NCBI GenBank assembly: GCA_001777915.1
Contig: MFFN01000004.1
Span: 475,632 to 539,631 of the forward strand
From: Candidatus Edwardsbacteria bacterium RifOxyA12_full_54_48
GTDB lineage: Bacteria; Edwardsbacteria; AC1; EtOH8
Length of the DNA: 64,000 nucleotides
Direction: 5' to 3'
Part shown: positions 34,257 to 43,943 of the stretch, piece by piece
Numbering within the stretch: position 1 is the first letter of the stretch
How the letters are laid out: every line of letters starts with the position of its first letter
The notes under the pieces: generated by a model
Told to the model about the DNA's origin: nothing
Databases searched by the model: none
What the model saw: only the letters and a program-made list of their open reading frames with translations
Translations under genes and position numbers: made by a program

Positions 34257-35438
34257 ATGCGAAAGCTTCTATTAATAAACATATTTGTTCTATTGACCCT
34301 GGGGTGTGCAGCGGTTCCCGTGCAGGCGCAAGATAAGGTCAATTATCATGCGCTTCCCAGCGAATTTAAAGAAATTTATTTTCGAACAGTTTGTCGGGAT
34401 GTATCTGTCTATGTAAATTTCTATGAATGGCAGGGCGAATCTCTTGATCAGGTGCATACCATTGCGTTATTGCCTACTGGTTATGTCTATGAACACGAAA
34501 TGGATAGTACAAATTTCCCTGATAAAGAATGGATCGATCGTTTTACTGAAAGTGTCAAAGCTAAATTGATCAAAGGATATACCAGTAAGTATATTGATAG
34601 TTCAGTGTTTGATACTACGTCAAATTGGTTTAAAAGCGTTGATTCTTACAGTAAACATCTTCAGCAGGTTCTAATATATTCCAGCTTAAAAGCCGAAAAC
34701 AAAATATTTAATCGGAAGTTACTTGATTCTTTAAATAAATTATGGTACCACCCGGAGCTATTTATCATTTCACCTTCGGCAATAGATGATTATATAGATA
34801 CTTCTGAATTCTATCGTGACAATAGTATCAAAAAGAAATATGCCCGGTGGGGAGGCAAAGCTCATTACGATTCCATATACGATAATATAACAAGAATCGT
34901 ACAAAGCGAGTTTACGGGAATTGGATTTTATAAAGTAATGCCGCCGGCAACGGCAAAAAATAAATGCGATTCCATCTATAATACACTTGATGACCATGGG
35001 CATGATTTATGGGATACGTGGTTTTACCCAAACACAAGTCGGGATGGATTATTTTATCCCTACAAAAAGACGAATTATTCCACTAAAAATGAAAGAACCA
35101 AAAAACAACTATCAGATGCTGTCTTCCAATGTTTAGGAACGGATGCATATGTTGTTATTGATATTTCCTACGGTAGTTCAACAACGTCTTATATTGAAAA
35201 ACGAAAATTTGAAATATCAAATCAAATATTTCTTCAAATATCTATGTTCGGACCTGAGTTTAATGTGCTTTGGTCGGCTGATTTTCCGATCAGCATGCAA
35301 ATAAGACGGACGTATAGTATGCCAAACAAGAAAGAGCACAAGTATATATATCCCTATGAAATTATTGATTACAATATGGCCCGTGAAAATGTAAGGCGGA
35401 CGTTAGCGGTGCTAAAGGCAAACAAAATATCAGAATAA
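34257..35438 (+). CDS. Exported hypothetical protein
   Basis: 393 residues from ATG 34257 (GGAGTGGTG directly upstream); the same frame is open earlier but upstream residues look non-coding. A signal peptide is clear (MRKLLLINIFVLLTLGCAAV, with a possible cut after VQA or lipidation at the Cys). The mature part is AT-rich, full of Tyr, Lys and Asp, with no repeat or motif I recognise (for example FKEIYFRTVCRDVSVYVNF near the start). The codon and base use differs from lepA and lepB on either side, so recent acquisition is likely. Envelope location inferred; function unknown. Confidence 0.75.
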   Translation: MRKLLLINIFVLLTLGCAAVPVQAQDKVNYHALPSEFKEIYFRTVCRDVSVYVNFYEWQGESLDQVHTIALLPTGYVYEHEMDSTNFPDKEWIDRFTESVKAKLIKGYTSKYIDSSVFDTTSNWFKSVDSYSKHLQQVLIYSSLKAENKIFNRKLLDSLNKLWYHPELFIISPSAIDDYIDTSEFYRDNSIKKKYARWGGKAHYDSIYDNITRIVQSEFTGIGFYKVMPPATAKNKCDSIYNTLDDHGHDLWDTWFYPNTSRDGLFYPYKKTNYSTKNERTKKQLSDAVFQCLGTDAYVVIDISYGSSTTSYIEKRKFEISNQIFLQISMFGPEFNVLWSADFPISMQIRRTYSMPNKKEHKYIYPYEIIDYNMARENVRRTLAVLKANKISE

Positions 35439-35488
35439 AATAATAAACTCCGGCACAGATGTATTTATAAAAAGGATTAGAAATTGGA

Positions 35489-36193
35489 ATGAAAAACAAT
35501 TCATTTAATAAACTCTGGCACGACTGGCTGTGGCCGCTGCTGTTTGCCGTGATCGTGGTCAAGTTCATCATCAACCCCTTTCTGCTGGAGGCCTACGAGG
35601 TGCCCACCGGCTCCATGGAGAAGACCATTCTGCCGGGCGACCGGCTGTTCGCCGAGAAATTCACCTACGGCATCCATATTCCCTTTACCGACAAGACCGT
35701 GCTTTCCATGACCTCGCCCCGGCCGGGACAGATGGTGATCTTCCGCAGCCCCTACGACGGCCTGACCCTGGTCAAGCGCTGCATCGGCCTGCCGGGAGAT
35801 ACCATAGAAGTGAAGAATAAAAATCTTTACGTGAACGGCCATAAGTTGGAACAGAAATTCATCCAGCATACCGACCCCGAGCAATATCCCTTTCCGCAGT
35901 CCGTCATCAACCCCAAAACCATCCAGAACGACTGGGAGAGCGGGCGCAACGCCGAGCGCTACTGGGTGCGCGACAACTTCGGCCCGGTGGTGGTCCCCCC
36001 GGATTGCTACTTCATGATGGGCGACAACCGGGACGAATCGTTCGACTCCCGCTACTGGGGGCCGCTGCCCAAAAGGAACATCCGGGGCCGGGTGATGTTC
36101 ATCTACTGGTCCTGGGACAAACAATCGGATACCCCGCTTATGAAATTCTGGCAGCGGTTCAGAATAACGCGGATAGGCAAGATACTGACCTAA
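35489..36193 (+). CDS. lepB: Signal peptidase I (first of a tandem pair)
   Basis: A 234-residue membrane serine protease that removes signal peptides of secreted proteins. One membrane segment (about 14-30), then the Ser/Lys dyad: VPTGSME with Ser42 and VKRCIGLPGD with Lys96. Box E is MMGDNRDESFDSRYWG. GGAATG-type spacing upstream is weak. The paralogue at 36227 follows after 33 bases, so the two are co-transcribed. Confidence 0.93.
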   Translation: MKNNSFNKLWHDWLWPLLFAVIVVKFIINPFLLEAYEVPTGSMEKTILPGDRLFAEKFTYGIHIPFTDKTVLSMTSPRPGQMVIFRSPYDGLTLVKRCIGLPGDTIEVKNKNLYVNGHKLEQKFIQHTDPEQYPFPQSVINPKTIQNDWESGRNAERYWVRDNFGPVVVPPDCYFMMGDNRDESFDSRYWGPLPKRNIRGRVMFIYWSWDKQSDTPLMKFWQRFRITRIGKILT

Positions 36194-36226
36194 AGTAAAT
36201 ATAAAATAAAATATCAAAAAGCAAAA

Positions 36227-36946
36227 ATGCTGAAAGCTCACGATAACCGCAAAAAATCCTGGTACCGGGACTGGACGGAATCCATCATCTGGGCGGCGGT
36301 GATGGCCCTGATCATCCGCAGCCTGCTGATCCAGGCCTTCAAGATCCCCTCCGGCTCGATGGAGGACACCCTGCTGGTGGGGGATTTTCTGATGGTCAAC
36401 AAGTTCATCTACGGCACCAAGATCCCCTTCACCGACCGGGCGGTCCTGCCGGGGATCCGGCCGCCGGTGCCCGGCGATATCGTGGTGTTCAAATACCCGC
36501 TGGACGGGCGCGATTTCATCAAGCGCTGCGTGGCGGTGGAGGGCGACACCGTGGAGGTGATCGGCCGGGACCTGTATATCAACGGGAAGCGGCCCGACGA
36601 GCCCTATGCCGTCCACAAGTCCCGGGAAGCCAGCCTGAACAGGGACGCGGTCAAGAGCATCTGGAAGCCGGATTACCAGAGGGCCTGGGAGGAAAGAAAG
36701 TTCGTCCAGCTGGGCTGGATGCGGGACAACTTCGGGCCGGTGGTGATCCCGCCGGGGAACATCTTCGCCATGGGCGACAACCGGGACAACTCGCTGGATT
36801 CCCGCTTCTGGGGGCCGCTGCCCAAGGATCTGCTTAGGGGCCGGGCGCTGTTCATCTACTGGTCCTGGGATTCGGAGAACGGCGAGCCGTTCTGGATGTT
36901 CTGGAAGAATATCCGTTTCCAGCGGTTGGGTGATCTGATAAAGTAG
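36227..36946 (+). CDS. Signal peptidase I (second of a tandem pair)
   Basis: 239 residues, with a membrane segment at about 18-34, Ser44 in IPSGSMED, Lys99 in FIKRCVAVEGD and box E MGDNRDNSLDSRFWG. It keeps all catalytic residues, so both copies should be active. It differs from its neighbour in the insert between the dyad and box E (about 110-160), which may change substrate range (inference). The two proteins share the C-terminal FIYWSWD segment, indicating duplication. Confidence 0.93.
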   Translation: MLKAHDNRKKSWYRDWTESIIWAAVMALIIRSLLIQAFKIPSGSMEDTLLVGDFLMVNKFIYGTKIPFTDRAVLPGIRPPVPGDIVVFKYPLDGRDFIKRCVAVEGDTVEVIGRDLYINGKRPDEPYAVHKSREASLNRDAVKSIWKPDYQRAWEERKFVQLGWMRDNFGPVVIPPGNIFAMGDNRDNSLDSRFWGPLPKDLLRGRALFIYWSWDSENGEPFWMFWKNIRFQRLGDLIK

Positions 36947-36969
36947 CTACCGCTAAAAAGATCTCTTGC

Positions 36970-37066
36970 CCACTAAACACACGAAAATAAAACCGGAATC
37001 TAATTATTTCCATAGCCAAGAAAATAATACTCTCTGCTGTTTAAAAAGGAACTGGCGTTTTAGTGG
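36970..37066. repeat. 97-bp element bounded by CCACTAAA/TTTAGTGG
   Basis: Eight-base inverted ends at 36970-36977 and 37059-37066 enclose AT-rich sequence that starts CACACGAAAATAAAACC. It lies between the second signal peptidase and the acyltransferase. Similar openings (CCACTAAGACAC) occur near 34134 and 41078. Confidence 0.5.
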
Positions 37067-37105
37067 TAATCATTATTTGTGGCCGAGTTTAAAAGAAAGG
37101 TTATC

Positions 37106-38227
37106 ATGCCAGATGATATCGTGGTTAAGCAGGCGGTTAGCCAAAGTGATATAGATGATTTCATAAAACTGCCCTGGGCCGTCTATCGCAACGATCCCTG
37201 CTGGGTGCCGCCCCTGATCGCCGAACAGCGCAAGATGCTGGATGTCGGAAAGAACGCCTTCTTCGAACATGCCCGGGCCGCCTATTTTCTGACCCAAAAG
37301 GACGGCAAGAACATCGGGCGCATCTCCGCCCATATCGACGACAACAGCAACCGGTTTCATAATGAAAAATGCGGCTTTTTCGGATTCTTTGAATGCCGGG
37401 ATGACCAGAATGCCGCCGCGGCTCTTTTTGCCGCCGCCGGGAGATGGCTTAAAGATCAGGGCATAGATACCATCCGGGGCCCGTTCAACTTCACCACCAA
37501 CGATACCGCCGGCCTGCTGATAGACGCCTTCGACTCTCCGCCGGTGATAGAGATGACCTACAACCCGTCATATTATCCCAAATTGATCGAGGGCTGCGGG
37601 CTGGAAAAGGCCATGGACATGTATGCCTACTTCTTCGACGTGGAGAAGATGGACGGCCGGCGGGTGAGGATGCTGGCCCAGAGGGTGGAGCGCCACGGCA
37701 TCACCTTCCGGAGCATCGACAAAAAAAAGTTCGTCCAGGAGGTGAAGATATTCAAGGAGGTTTACAACCAGGCCTGGAGCCATAACTGGGGCTTTGTTCC
37801 CCTGACCGAACATGAGATAGACCATTATGCCGAAAATTTCAAGGACATAGTGGATGCCGATTTCGTGATCTTCGCCTTCGACGGGCAAAAGCCGGTGGGC
37901 TCGCTGTGGGCCCTGCCGGATTACAATTACGTCATCAAAAAGCTGAACGGGAAAATGGGGCCGCTGGAGATGGCCAAATTCCTGTGGCACAAAAGAAAGA
38001 TCACCCATGCCAGGGTGATGACCGCCGGGGTGGTCGGTGACTACCAGCATCGGGGCATCGAGGCCGGGCTGATCAGCCGGGTGTTCGAGAACGGTCTTAA
38101 AAAGGGCTATCGGACAGGGGAGCTGTCCTGGGTGCTGGAGAACAATACTATGATGAACCGGCTGGCCGAGGCGGTGGGGGCCAGGGTTTACAAGACCTAC
38201 CGGGTGTATGAGAAAAAGATCGTTTGA
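37106..38227 (+). CDS. GNAT-fold N-acyltransferase-like protein
   Basis: 373 residues from ATG 37106, which has AAAGG six bases upstream; a GTG 27 bases earlier would add nine residues. The protein resembles large GNAT/FemX-like acyltransferases of unknown substrate (DUF-type, about 375 residues): an N-terminal half with LPWAVYRNDPCWVPPLIAEQ and RISAHIDDNSNRFH, a central FNFTTNDTAGLLID, and a C-terminal acyl-CoA-binding part with GVVGDYQHRGIEAGLI and ELSWVLENNTMMNRL. Cytosolic; reaction unknown. Confidence 0.78.
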   Translation: MPDDIVVKQAVSQSDIDDFIKLPWAVYRNDPCWVPPLIAEQRKMLDVGKNAFFEHARAAYFLTQKDGKNIGRISAHIDDNSNRFHNEKCGFFGFFECRDDQNAAAALFAAAGRWLKDQGIDTIRGPFNFTTNDTAGLLIDAFDSPPVIEMTYNPSYYPKLIEGCGLEKAMDMYAYFFDVEKMDGRRVRMLAQRVERHGITFRSIDKKKFVQEVKIFKEVYNQAWSHNWGFVPLTEHEIDHYAENFKDIVDADFVIFAFDGQKPVGSLWALPDYNYVIKKLNGKMGPLEMAKFLWHKRKITHARVMTAGVVGDYQHRGIEAGLISRVFENGLKKGYRTGELSWVLENNTMMNRLAEAVGARVYKTYRVYEKKIV

Positions 38228-38308
38228 TTGTTCCCTGTTCGGAATTTAAATTTGTAGGGGAGGGTTTGAACCCCTCTCCTACAAATAAACCAAAAGGTTA
38301 TATACAAA

Positions 38309-38338
38309 GGCCGCCCTAATTTTGGGCGGCCTCTTTTT
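38309..38338 (+). terminator. Rho-independent terminator after the acyltransferase gene
   Basis: Stem GGCCGCCC (38309-38316), loop TAATTTT, stem GGGCGGCC (38324-38331), then TCTTTTT. It overlaps the stop codon of the convergent PAP2 gene and may serve both strands, although the minus-strand T-run is poor. Confidence 0.8.
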
Positions 38339-39206
38339 GATCATTCTTTGCCGGCAAAAAATGCGGATTCCATAATTCGGTGATGAAAATGGCCAGCGCG
38401 GCCAGGCCGAACCCGGCGATGACGTCTATCACATAGTGCAGTCTTAAGAATACCGTGGCCAGTATCAGCAGAATCCCCACCGGCAGCAGGAAGGCGAACA
38501 GTTTTTTATGATGGACATGGGCGTAATACAACACGATCAATGTTATGCCGGTGTGCCCGGAGGGGAAACAATCCCTTTTGTTGAACTCGTTGGCGGTCAA
38601 AAAATCCAGGATCTGGTTGCCCCAGAACAGGCCCTTGACCGGGCCGGCCTGCTGGCCGGTCAGGGTGAAGCGCGGCCCGACGGCCGGCACCAGCAGATAT
38701 CCCACGTAGGAGATGAAGAAACCCAGGGTCAAAGCCAAAAAGAGATGCTCCAGCTCGTGATGTTTCTGGTCGAAGTGCAAAAAGACCGCCAGGACCACCG
38801 GCAGAAAATAGTAGCTGGAATAGGCCAGGGCCAGCACGTCCACCATCCAGGGGACGGTGAAACGCTCCAGCCAGACGGTGGGATGGACCCCGAACAGGAC
38901 ATAGTCTATCTTGATCAGGTAGCTGTCCAGATCGGGCCGGATATAATGGGTGATGAAGCCTAGGCTCTGGAAGATGGGCAGGATCCCGGCGTAGGGCGCC
39001 AGGTGGCGCATGGTTTTGGTCAGCTTGTTGGGCCAGCGGGTGTTGAAGAATATCACCAGGGCGTAGGCCGCCAGGGTCAGCCCGTAGATATAAAAGATCT
39101 GCGGCCAGCCGTCGAGTTTGCGCAGGAAGATCACCGTCAGTAGGGAAAGCCCCAGGATGAACCACAGGTAGAGCCATTCCACCTTCTTCAATCGGATGTT
39201 TTTCAT
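38316..39206 (-). CDS. PAP2-family membrane phosphatase
   Basis: 296 residues from ATG 39206 (a TTG 36 bases earlier is possible; neither has a clear ribosome site). Six or so membrane segments. The acid-phosphatase motifs are FPSGHTG (second motif) and RLHYVIDVIAG (third motif, catalytic His and its Asp partner). The first K-x6-RP motif is not obvious. Proteins of this form act on lipid phosphates such as undecaprenyl pyrophosphate or transfer phospho-head groups; the closest flavour is inositol-phosphoryl-ceramide-synthase/PAP2-like. Substrate unknown. Confidence 0.82.
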   Translation of the reverse strand: MKNIRLKKVEWLYLWFILGLSLLTVIFLRKLDGWPQIFYIYGLTLAAYALVIFFNTRWPNKLTKTMRHLAPYAGILPIFQSLGFITHYIRPDLDSYLIKIDYVLFGVHPTVWLERFTVPWMVDVLALAYSSYYFLPVVLAVFLHFDQKHHELEHLFLALTLGFFISYVGYLLVPAVGPRFTLTGQQAGPVKGLFWGNQILDFLTANEFNKRDCFPSGHTGITLIVLYYAHVHHKKLFAFLLPVGILLILATVFLRLHYVIDVIAGFGLAALAIFITELWNPHFLPAKNDQKEAAQN

Positions 39207-39250
39207 ATTGGTAATTTTAGCATAGATGTAAAATAAGTTCAATAATTGAA

Positions 39251-39355
39251 AACCCCTCCCCTAGCGTTCAGCTTTCGTAAGCCGTAGCCTGCTTTTTTGG
39301 ATCAAGGCTCATTACGGCGAAGTAGGCCATTAGGAGAGGGATAAAGGGTGGGGTC
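39251..39355. repeat. Palindromic repeat split by about 65 bases
   Basis: CCCCTCCCCTA (39253-39263) and CATTAGGAGAGGGATAAAGGGTGGGGTC (39328-39355, written here only in part in findings) form the family's palindrome and arm, separated by unrelated sequence (39264-39327). It ends three bases before the glnS stop. Confidence 0.5.
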
Positions 39356-39357
39356 CT

Positions 39358-41058
39358 TTACTCCTTCACTGCTTTGCCCCAGGATTCCTTCAGCGGCACC
39401 GTCCGGTTCAGCACCAGCTTGCCTTCCCTGGAATCCGGGTCCACGCAGAAATAGGCCAGCCGTTCCAGCTGGATGGCCTGGCCGGGCTTGACCTGGGCCA
39501 GGGCCGGTTCGCATTTGCAATCGGATATCACTTTAAGCGAATCGGGATTTAGGTTGGCGATAAAATCCTGCCCTTCGGGGGCATCGTCGGGATTCTCCTT
39601 GGTGAACAACCGGTCATACAGCCGGGCCTCGGCCGTGATGGCATGCTTGGCCGACACCCAGTGCAATGTGGCCTTGACCTTGCGGCCGTCCGGGGCGTCG
39701 CCGCCCTTGGTGGCCGGGTCATAGGTGCAGCGCAGTTCGGTGATGTTGCCTGAAGCATCCTTGATGGCCTCGGTGCAGGTGATGAAATAGGCCCAGCGCA
39801 GGCGCACCTCGCGGCCCGGCGACAAACGGTAGAATTTCTTGTGCGGCTCCTCCATGAAGTCGTCCCGCTCCAGGTACAGTTCCCGGGAGAAGGGGACCTT
39901 TCGGGTGCCGGCGGTGGGGTCCTCGGGGTTGTTGACCGCCTCCAGCTCCTCGCTTTGGCCTTCCGGGTAATTGGTGATGACCACCTTGACCGGATTGAGT
40001 ATCCCCATATAACGTGGCGCTCTTTTATTAAGGTCTTCCCGAACGTAATGCTCCAGCAGGGCATAATCCACCAGGCTGTCGCGCTTGGCCACCCCAATGC
40101 GCTCGCAGAAATTTTTGATGGCCAGCGGCGAGAAGCCACGGCGGCGCATCCCGGCCAGGGTGGAGAGCCGGGGATCGTCGTAGCCGTTCACCTTGCCGTC
40201 TTTTACCATATCGATGAACTTTCGCTTGCTCATCACGGTATAGGTCATATTGAGCCGGGCGAACTCCATCTGCCGGGGGTGATAGATGCCCAGCTGGTCC
40301 AAAAACCAGTCGTACAGCGGCCGGTGATCCTCGTATTCCAGCGAACACAGCGAATGGGTGATGCCCTCGATGGAATCCTCCAGGCCGTGGGCCCAGTCGT
40401 ACATGGGGTAAAGGCACCACTTGTCTCCCTGGCGGTGGTGAGGGGTGTGCAGAATGCGGTACATCACAGGGTCGCGCAGGTTCAAATTCGGGTGGGTCAT
40501 GTCTATCTTGGCCCTTAAGGTCTTGGAGCCGTCGGGGAACTCCCCGGCCCTCATCCGGCGGAACAGGTCCAGGTTCTCGTCAACCGAGCGGTCCCGGTGG
40601 GGGCTGTTCCTGCCCGGCTCGGTCAGGGTTCCCCGGGTCCGGCTGACCTCCTCGGCCGCCAGGTCGCAGACGTAGGCTTTGCCTTTTTTGATCAGCTCCT
40701 CGGCCCACTGATACATCTGCTCGAAATAATCCGAGGCGAAGAACAGCCGGCCGCCGAAATCGGCCCCCAGCCATTTGACGTCCTCTATTATGGCGTCCAC
40801 GAACTCCTGCTCCTCCCTGGCGGGATTGGTGTCGTCGAAGCGCAGGTTGAACAGCCCGCCAAACTCTTTGGCGATGCCGTAGTCAATCCAGATGGCCTTG
40901 GCGTGGCCGATGTGGAGGTAGGCGTTGGGCTCCGGGGGAAAGCGGGTGTGGACCGATCTGAAGCGGCCGCTCTTTAGATCCTCGGCCACGGCCTCGCGGA
41001 TGAAATTGGTGGCGGCCGCGCCTTCGATGGGGGTCTTGGTGTTTTCGGTGTTGTTCAT
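39358..41058 (-). CDS. glnS: Glutaminyl-tRNA synthetase
   Basis: A class I synthetase that charges tRNA-Gln directly. 566 residues from ATG 41058, close to the E. coli length; the frame is open 39 bases further upstream but without a ribosome site. HIGH is at 49-52 in [15 protein letters not shown], the KMSKS equivalent is VMSKRK, and the anticodon-binding C-terminal domain follows. GlnRS as well as GltX is encoded here, so the cell need not rely on transamidation for Gln-tRNA. It is patchily distributed outside proteobacteria and probably spread by transfer (established for the family). Confidence 0.96.
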   Translation of the reverse strand: MNNTENTKTPIEGAAATNFIREAVAEDLKSGRFRSVHTRFPPEPNAYLHIGHAKAIWIDYGIAKEFGGLFNLRFDDTNPAREEQEFVDAIIEDVKWLGADFGGRLFFASDYFEQMYQWAEELIKKGKAYVCDLAAEEVSRTRGTLTEPGRNSPHRDRSVDENLDLFRRMRAGEFPDGSKTLRAKIDMTHPNLNLRDPVMYRILHTPHHRQGDKWCLYPMYDWAHGLEDSIEGITHSLCSLEYEDHRPLYDWFLDQLGIYHPRQMEFARLNMTYTVMSKRKFIDMVKDGKVNGYDDPRLSTLAGMRRRGFSPLAIKNFCERIGVAKRDSLVDYALLEHYVREDLNKRAPRYMGILNPVKVVITNYPEGQSEELEAVNNPEDPTAGTRKVPFSRELYLERDDFMEEPHKKFYRLSPGREVRLRWAYFITCTEAIKDASGNITELRCTYDPATKGGDAPDGRKVKATLHWVSAKHAITAEARLYDRLFTKENPDDAPEGQDFIANLNPDSLKVISDCKCEPALAQVKPGQAIQLERLAYFCVDPDSREGKLVLNRTVPLKESWGKAVKE

Positions 41059-41166
41059 AATCAACTCTTCTTTTAAACCACTAAGACACGAAGACACAAA
41101 AGGAACAATGATTTTTGTGTTCAGGGGGCATCTTGGCGGTTCCTGTTAGCCGTTTTGTCTGTTGTT

Positions 41167-43932
41167 TTAAAAAGATACGCTTAAAGCCAGTTTAAATCTT
41201 CGCGGGGACAAATAAGCCTGGTCATAGGGCACACGATTGGGATTGAAGGGATCGGAAATATAGTCACTCCAAGCCTGAACGTATGTCAAATATTTCTCGT
41301 TCTGATCTATCTGCCCGTCGCGGTTAAGATCACGCCATTTGCTGTAGTATGGATTTGGAATATTTACCGGAACGCCATTCTCGTCAATAGTATATGAAAT
41401 GCTGTCCGGAATTGGTGATGAAGAAAAATCTTGAACGGATATTATATTACCATCATCATTTACTAAGCCGGTGACCGAATAAAGGCCGCTGACATTCTTT
41501 CGGTTGAATAAGTTCAGTATTTCCAGATCCAACGATAAGTTGATTTTATTGAAGTTCATTTTTTTGGATATCAACAGGTCGGTATACCAATAAGAAGGAA
41601 GCAGAGAGTCATTCAAATTGCCAATAGTAATTCCTTTCAGGTCTGTCTTAGTGTAAGGAAACCCGGTTCCTAAATTATTGGTCAGCCCAATCGTGATATT
41701 TGCCAAGGGGTGGAAGTTAGCTACCTTTGGCCCGAAATTATCGCTCGAATAAAAATTGGTTACAATATTAAATTTGCCGGATTGGTTGCAATTCATAACA
41801 ATATTATTGCTGTCGTTACCTTTAATGGCTGACAGGGCCTTGCTATAGCTATAATTTAATTGCCCTAAAAAGTAATCTGTTTTATAATCTGTATTCAGTT
41901 CAAAACCCTTCACGGTTCCATAGTCGCCGTAATAATAGTCTGTATAAGTAAGCCCTGTGATTGAGTCCATTTTTGAACGTGATTGAAGAATATTATTAAT
42001 ATTTTTATAATAAAAGATAGCGGTTATAGATGTATTATTACCAATTTGCTGCTTAATGCCTGTTTCGTAAGCCGTGGTCGTTTGGTAATCAATCAAATTG
42101 CTTACAGAGTATAAAAAGCTCGTGCAAACCTCTTGATAAAAATCCTCCCAAGAGGGTAATTTTTTATAATGGTTATATCCAAAAGTTACCAGCGTGGATG
42201 GTGTCAAGGAATAACCAGTATTGGCTCTAAAACTGGTACCATTTTTTTCCTTTTCATAGGTTATTGTTGAGTCTAGGAGCCAATTATAATATTGCTGGTT
42301 AAAAGAATCCCCTAAATCCACATGATCAAATCGCAAGCCGACCATTAAGGAAATATTTTTATATATAAAAGCATCTTGAATATAAAATGTCCGGGTTTGT
42401 GGTTCAAAATCATAATATTCCTTGAAGGGAACCGGATCCCAGGGAAGAGTATTATTTTTCTTATAAACACGATATTTCTTTAGCTCACTACCCCCGGAAA
42501 GTTTGTTGTGTTCATTGATTTGTGAGGAAACGTCAAGTTTTCCCGAGGTATAATCCGAAAACGTTTTTTCCCACGTTCTGGCCAGCCCGTAAGTGTTAAA
42601 TATACCGGTAACCCCATAAGGGTTATCAACGTTTCCGGAATTGTATGCCTGACCCTCGTAAGCATCATACATGCTGTCGCCGTCGGCATCGGCATCGGAA
42701 AGAAAGGCATAATCTTCCCACCAGCTTCTATTTTTCTCTGCTATGGTATCACGTATTCCTAATTGGGTCTGGCTGTGATGCTTGCTTAGCTTGAGAGTGT
42801 AGTTGATCTTGTTGGCGATGTTGTGTGTCCATGTCGCGCCCAGCAAGTGGGATTTTTGTAGTTTTGAATAATACCCGTCCAGATTATATTTGAAGGAGGC
42901 TGTATATTGGGCTTGTTGATCCCTGGTGGCTATGCCCAAGAGGCTCAATTTTGCGTCAAGTGGCTGTATCTTGTAGCTTGCTTTTCCCGTGATGCGGTAT
43001 TTATTATAATCGCTGTGCGGCAGATATTCTGCATCGCTTTCCTTCCAGCCACGCAACCAACCGTTGGCGATTCGTTCTGCCTTTTCTGCCTGCCATGCTC
43101 CATCAGAGGAATCTGCCCAATCGCCTTTCCAGTCGGTCAGGCCCATGGTATCGTCGTTGGTGGCCACATATTCGGCATGGCTGTATTGAAGGGTGTCCGC
43201 CCAAAGATAATCCTTACTGGGATCAGGGATATAAAATTTCTCCGGCATAAAACAGGGCCGAATATCGTCGCCGTTATCGGTCTCGGCCGAAAGTAAGTAT
43301 GATATATTCCTATAGAACGGCAGAGCTCCGCCAAGCGCCGTTTCAAATTTATTACCATTACGGCTTGGCTCTGTGGACCATTTGCCGAAAATGTTGAATT
43401 TTCCCGTATAGTCCTTGGTTTTGAAATTAACCAAACCGCCCATTGCGTCTCCGGTTTCGGCACCCCAGCCGCCAGTAGTTACGGATAATTCTTCAATAGC
43501 CGCCAAATTGATAGGGATAGCGATCTCTCCGGTGTATTGTTCGGTTACATTGAAACCGTCTATGAAATAGGCTATCTCATCGGAACGGCTTCCCCGGAAA
43601 TAAAGCGAGCCATTTCCGTTCACCACTCCGTTGGTAGCCGATAATACTGTGATGATATTGGCATTGGGCGTGGTGGCTATCTCCCCGGAATAAACAACTC
43701 TAGTGCCAGGCGCAGATGGTTTATAATTGGAGGTTACTCCATAAACGCCGCCACCTACGGGTCTTACTATAATAGTGTCGGCCGCCAATGTGTCATTGGC
43801 CGGGACGGCAATCGTAATTTCAGTACTATCTGTTTTCAATGTATCCGGAACGGGAATGGTTTCCTGGGCGCCGGCCAAAAGAGGTAAAGAAAGGATCGTG
43901 TAAAACAGGACAAACGAAAAATACCGTTTCAT
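41167..43932 (-). CDS. TonB-dependent receptor
   Basis: 921 residues, AT-rich. Signal peptide (MKRYFSFVLFYTILSLPLL), a short N-terminal region, a plug domain (ATNGVVNGNGSLYFRGSRSD, AIPINLAAIEELSVTTGGWG, GDAMGGLVNFKTK) and a long beta-barrel ending in an aromatic-terminal strand (RRFKLALSVSF). Two Asp-rich loops resemble calcium sites: SDADADGDSMYDAY in an extracellular loop and DLNRDGQIDQNEK near the end. No carboxypeptidase-regulatory domain or obvious TonB box is seen. It starts 12 bases after the gltX stop with AAGGA upstream, so it is probably co-transcribed with gltX. The ligand is unknown; no TonB/ExbBD genes lie in the window. Confidence 0.88.
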   Translation of the reverse strand: MKRYFSFVLFYTILSLPLLAGAQETIPVPDTLKTDSTEITIAVPANDTLAADTIIVRPVGGGVYGVTSNYKPSAPGTRVVYSGEIATTPNANIITVLSATNGVVNGNGSLYFRGSRSDEIAYFIDGFNVTEQYTGEIAIPINLAAIEELSVTTGGWGAETGDAMGGLVNFKTKDYTGKFNIFGKWSTEPSRNGNKFETALGGALPFYRNISYLLSAETDNGDDIRPCFMPEKFYIPDPSKDYLWADTLQYSHAEYVATNDDTMGLTDWKGDWADSSDGAWQAEKAERIANGWLRGWKESDAEYLPHSDYNKYRITGKASYKIQPLDAKLSLLGIATRDQQAQYTASFKYNLDGYYSKLQKSHLLGATWTHNIANKINYTLKLSKHHSQTQLGIRDTIAEKNRSWWEDYAFLSDADADGDSMYDAYEGQAYNSGNVDNPYGVTGIFNTYGLARTWEKTFSDYTSGKLDVSSQINEHNKLSGGSELKKYRVYKKNNTLPWDPVPFKEYYDFEPQTRTFYIQDAFIYKNISLMVGLRFDHVDLGDSFNQQYYNWLLDSTITYEKEKNGTSFRANTGYSLTPSTLVTFGYNHYKKLPSWEDFYQEVCTSFLYSVSNLIDYQTTTAYETGIKQQIGNNTSITAIFYYKNINNILQSRSKMDSITGLTYTDYYYGDYGTVKGFELNTDYKTDYFLGQLNYSYSKALSAIKGNDSNNIVMNCNQSGKFNIVTNFYSSDNFGPKVANFHPLANITIGLTNNLGTGFPYTKTDLKGITIGNLNDSLLPSYWYTDLLISKKMNFNKINLSLDLEILNLFNRKNVSGLYSVTGLVNDDGNIISVQDFSSSPIPDSISYTIDENGVPVNIPNPYYSKWRDLNRDGQIDQNEKYLTYVQAWSDYISDPFNPNRVPYDQAYLSPRRFKLALSVSF

Positions 43933-43943
43933 ATTGATCCTTT

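Noticed and set aside
36966-37154. Small frame beginning PTKHTKIKPESNYF
   Set aside because: It reads through the 97-bp repeat and into the acyltransferase start; looks like repeat-derived noise.
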